Below, piece by piece: positions 38,227-40,347 of a DNA stretch of 40,347 nt (the first letter of the stretch is position 1; each line of letters starts with the position of its first letter). The stretch is from NCBI GenBank assembly GCA_029558515.1, contig JAKQEM010000016.1:1-40347 (forward strand), written 5' to 3'. The notes beneath the pieces were generated by a model. The model was not told where the DNA came from, did no database searches, and saw only the letters and a program-made list of their open reading frames with translations. This stretch comes from a bacterium (lineage in GTDB: Bacteria > Patescibacteriota > Gracilibacteria > Peribacterales > Peribacteraceae). A program made the translations under genes and the position numbers.

Positions 38227-38345
38227 TGCAAATGCAAAATGAGAAATGTAAAATGCAAAATGTAGGCGTACAGAGAGGGTTTCTCAGGAAATCATTTAGC
38301 ATTTTGCATTCAGTCCGCCGCAGCGGACGGTCATTTCGCATTTAC
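38226..38345. repeat. AAATGCA heptamer words in inverted arms around a GC hairpin
   Basis: Left arm from the mutase stop to about 38265 (CAAATG, CAAAATG, AGAAATG, TAAAATG, CAAAATG). Right side CATTTAGCATTTTGCATT and CATTTCGCATTTAC to 38345. Inside, GTCCGC (38313-38318) and GCGGAC (38323-38328) form a perfect stem. The galU stop (TAA, minus strand, 38344-38342) lies in the right arm. Probably a bidirectional terminator. Confidence 0.8.
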
Positions 38346-39157
38346 CCCAATACGCGCACCGCTTCCTTATATCCTTCCGGTCGTCCGGTATCCAACCGCG
38401 TACCGGTGAACTGGTAGCCGAAAATAGGGATGTCGTTCATTTGTGCGATCAGCGCGTCGATCAGGCGGATTTCTCCCCCGTGGCTCGCGCCGACAGAGGG
38501 AAGGATGTCGAATGTGGAGCGGGGGATCAGGTATTTGCCGACAACGGCCAATGTGGAGGGGGCATCTTCCGGTCTCGGTTTTTCCACCAGTCCGCGTACC
38601 CTGTTCAATGCGTCGTCGGTATCATCGGGAATGACGTCCGCGATGCCGTACTGGGGCGTCAGGTCGCGGGGGATATTCTCCAGGCAGAGCACAGCGGCTT
38701 CGTCATCGCCGATGCGATCAAATCCACGTTTGAGTTGTTGCAGTCCGTTCTCCGGTCCTACGATCAGATCATCGCCGAAAAGAACGGCCACCGTGTCGCT
38801 CTCCACCCAGTCTTTTGCCTGCAGAATGGCGTGGCCGTCCCCGAGTTGCTCTTCCTGATATACGACGTGAATGTTCACCGCATCGTATCGTTTGAGTTGC
38901 GAGAGCAGATCACCCTTGCCTTTTTTGCGCAGAATCGCTTCCAGTGCAGGGTCGGCGAAGAAGTACTGCGGGATCAGTTCCTTGCCCTTACTGATGACGA
39001 AACAGATATCAGTGATGCCGACGGACAGACATTCGTCCACGAGGAGCGCGATGATCGGTTGATTGCCGATGGGCAGCAGCTCTTTCGGCACCGCCTTGGT
39101 CCAAGGGAGGAAGCGCGTGCCGAGGCCTGCGACGGGGAGAATAGCTTGAGTGATCAT
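38342..39157 (-). CDS. galU: UTP-glucose-1-phosphate uridylyltransferase
   Basis: Makes UDP-glucose from UTP and glucose 1-phosphate for glycan synthesis. 271 residues. N-terminal nucleotide-binding motif VAGLGTRFLPWTKAVPKELLPIGNQPII; GDGHAILQAKDW; FGDDLIVGPENG (metal-binding Asp); VEKPRPEDAPS; and GYQFTGTRLDTGRPEGYKEAV. Normal length. The ATG at 39157 is chosen by homology; the in-frame extension upstream would translate a heptamer array. The stop codon lies in another heptamer array. It is downstream of the cysteine-rich gene on the same strand. Confidence 0.94.
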   Translation of the reverse strand: MITQAILPVAGLGTRFLPWTKAVPKELLPIGNQPIIALLVDECLSVGITDICFVISKGKELIPQYFFADPALEAILRKKGKGDLLSQLKRYDAVNIHVVYQEEQLGDGHAILQAKDWVESDTVAVLFGDDLIVGPENGLQQLKRGFDRIGDDEAAVLCLENIPRDLTPQYGIADVIPDDTDDALNRVRGLVEKPRPEDAPSTLAVVGKYLIPRSTFDILPSVGASHGGEIRLIDALIAQMNDIPIFGYQFTGTRLDTGRPEGYKEAVRVLG

Positions 39158-39158
39158 G

Positions 39159-39258
39159 GGAGGGAGTAGGTTGTAGGCAGTAGGGAGTAGAAGCGACGAC
39201 GGCACAGCATGCGCACGCATGCCAACCTACCACCTACAACCTACCACCCACAACCTAC
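39159..39258. repeat. GTAGGTT heptamer words in inverted arms around a palindrome
   Basis: Left arm 39162-39190 (GTAGGTT, GTAGGCA, GTAGGGA, GTAGAAG). Centre GCATGCG-CA-CGCATGC (39207-39222). Right arm about 39224-39258 (CCAACCTACC, CCTACAACC and similar). It lies between galU and the cysteine-rich gene, whose stop codon (TAG at 39257-39255, minus strand) is inside the right arm. Same word family as 5127-5164. Confidence 0.85.
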
Positions 39259-40347
39259 CCTCGCCTCCTCCTCCGCACCCACGCCCATCCCGCCGCAGCG
39301 CCCGCGGCCATGACCGCGATGGCGGCCGGTCCCGTGTCCGACGTCGAGGGCGGCAGAGGCACCGCAGCCCCGCTGCCGAAGCCCGGTTGGAACGGAATGT
39401 CCAGCATGGAGCCCGGGAAGGGAGACTCCGCCGCCATACGTTCCGAGAGACAGAGAGACGAACAACCGTCCCCGTCCACCCCGTTCCCATCATCGCAGCG
39501 CTCCAGCGGCGTATCGAGGATGCCGTCCCCGCAGCGTCCCTGCGTGCAGTCCCGTCGGCAGAGCGCATTGGACTCATTGCTGTTCTCAAACCCCTCATCA
39601 CAGAGTTCCCCCGCATCGAGCCGCGCATTCCCGCAGAAGGGTGGAAGCAGATCGATGTGCGCCTGCGTCAGGCATCTGCCCTCCACGCAGAGATGTTTCG
39701 CCGCGCAGTCCTCGTGCGTGGTGCAGTGGGGAGCGTGCAAATCCAGTGCGGCCGGCAGGAGAGGCGGTTGGTGCGCGGACGTGCAGTAGATGCACGGCTG
39801 ATCGGGAATGGGACCGCAGGTAAGTCCGAAGGAATCGCAGTAGGCATCTCCTCCCAGCGCACACTCGTCCCCCGCACAGGAATCGACGTTCGGGAAGAAG
39901 GAGGAGAACGCCGAGCGGGTGGCGGAAGCGGAGGAGTAGCTCCTGATGATGCTGTGGTACGCGTCCGAGGATGCAAAGTCCGGGATGCACACGATGCACG
40001 GCGGACTGTCGGTTGTGTGGCACTCTTTGTTCACCGCGGTGCAGTAGGTGTCTCCCCCCAGGGCGCACTCATCGCCCCTGCAGAAATCGTTGACGGAGGA
40101 GCGGGCGGAACCCGGAGAACGGGAAGACCCCGAGGAGCGGGAGCTGCCACGGGGGAGACACACGATGCACGGCAGTTCCCCGATCTCCTCACACCGCTGT
40201 CGCGATCCGCAGAAGTCGTCTCCTCCCCGCGCACACTCATCCCCGAAGCAGAGGTCCGTCGTGGAACGGGAAGACCCGGAAGAACGAGAGGAACCCGACG
40301 AACGGGAAGACCCCGACGATCGGGAAGACCCGGAAGCAGGACTATTC
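39255..40347 (-). CDS. Cysteine-rich repeat surface protein with C-terminal anchor (5' end missing)
   Basis: Open to the window edge, so the N-terminus is outside; 363 residues are visible. Three modules of the form D(L/F/S)CxGDECAxGGDxxC...C...PCI(V/Y)C are separated by Ser/Gly/Arg linkers (GSSRSS repeats, from tandem DNA near 40260-40340). Then come HCTTHEDCAAKHLCVEGRC and two units like the DUF4215/Myxococcus Cys-rich repeat: CGNARLDAGELCDEGFENS and CGDGILDTPLERCDDGNGVD. The C-terminus is VPLPPSTSDTGPA, a roughly 20-residue hydrophobic span (AAIAVMAAGAAAGWAWV), then RRRRRG. This tripartite end looks like a sorting signal of the LPXTG or MYXO-CTERM type, but the motif itself is not canonical. 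An extracellular, disulfide-rich location is inferred. Confidence 0.75.
   Translation of the reverse strand, partial: NSPASGSSRSSGSSRSSGSSRSSGSSRSTTDLCFGDECARGGDDFCGSRQRCEEIGELPCIVCLPRGSSRSSGSSRSPGSARSSVNDFCRGDECALGGDTYCTAVNKECHTTDSPPCIVCIPDFASSDAYHSIIRSYSSASATRSAFSSFFPNVDSCAGDECALGGDAYCDSFGLTCGPIPDQPCIYCTSAHQPPLLPAALDLHAPHCTTHEDCAAKHLCVEGRCLTQAHIDLLPPFCGNARLDAGELCDEGFENSNESNALCRRDCTQGRCGDGILDTPLERCDDGNGVDGDGCSSLCLSERMAAESPFPGSMLDIPFQPGFGSGAAVPLPPSTSDTGPAAIAVMAAGAAAGWAWVRRRRRG
40260..40340. repeat. Tandem repeat encoding GSSRSS linkers
   Basis: Degenerate 9/18-nt units (CGGGAAGACCCGGAAGAAC-like) tandemly repeated to near the window end. On the minus strand they encode Gly-Ser-Ser-Arg-Ser-Ser repeats. 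Confidence 0.75.

Noticed and set aside
1-40347. Recoding of TGA (as in Gracilibacteria and Absconditabacteria)
   Set aside because: Many conserved genes end correctly at TGA (for example zwf, serS and comM), and no conserved gene needs TGA read as an amino acid.

Overview
The window looks like a chromosomal segment of a Patescibacteria (CPR) bacterium, possibly of the Peregrinibacteria/Peribacteria type. This assignment is an inference. It rests on several secreted SLH-domain proteins with Ser-rich linkers, YAW(S/G)ENxGWI repeat proteins, streamlined housekeeping genes without classical operon context, and the near absence of Shine-Dalgarno sites. The standard genetic code fits, because TGA acts as a stop in many genes. 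The DNA is GC-rich apart from one sharply bounded AT-rich block (about 7942-8772). No rRNA, CRISPR array or prophage core was seen. One tRNA gene is present, tRNA-Arg(CCU).

Layout. 1-950: a REP-associated-type tyrosine transposase (RAYT) with matching palindromes, one inside its own gene. 966-5120: an SLH-GerMN surface protein, DNA polymerase III delta prime, MurA and a degenerate metallo-beta-lactamase-fold protein. 5194-12340: tRNA-Arg and four secreted proteins (SLH with Ser-rich linker; a chimeric DUF1566 protein; two SLH paralogues sharing a roughly 660-bp near-identical 3' part, one with a planctomycete-like dockerin-type N-terminus). 12392-16860: PyrF, then a block of poorly known genes that includes a candidate HEPN toxin/antitoxin-like pair and a BRO-N/DinD-like protein. 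17007-18922: comM-yraN. 18919-23538: zwf, pgl and a glycosyltransferase on the minus strand, and a second glycosyltransferase. 23633-27081: a small protein, then a glycosyltransferase coupled to an amidase-SpoIID fusion. 27190-31348: a broken small ORF, a small protein, SerS and UvrB. 31574-34002: a TrmB-type regulator divergent from a radical SAM protein, with an inverted repeat between them. 34084-40347: polysaccharide deacetylase, alpha-glucan phosphorylase, phosphohexomutase, GalU and a cysteine-rich surface protein that runs off the window.

How genes may fit together. MurA, the amidase-SpoIID fusion, the deacetylase, GalU, the phosphohexomutase and three glycosyltransferases suggest envelope and glycan building. 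Zwf and Pgl form the entry to the oxidative pentose phosphate route, and GlgP with the phosphohexomutase can feed glucose 6-phosphate into it. ComM, YraN, HolB and UvrB serve DNA uptake, replication and repair.

Two genome-wide habits stand out. First, many genes have a TANNNT-like -10 box only 6-12 nt before the start codon, which implies leaderless mRNAs. Second, at least thirteen loci carry degenerate 7- or 8-nt tandem words of many different sequences. Most sit directly at gene 3' ends, often as inverted arms, some contain the stop codon, and several are translated in frame inside conserved genes. They resemble the short tandemly repeated repetitive (STRR) heptamers of cyanobacteria and are the best candidate here for an undescribed system.
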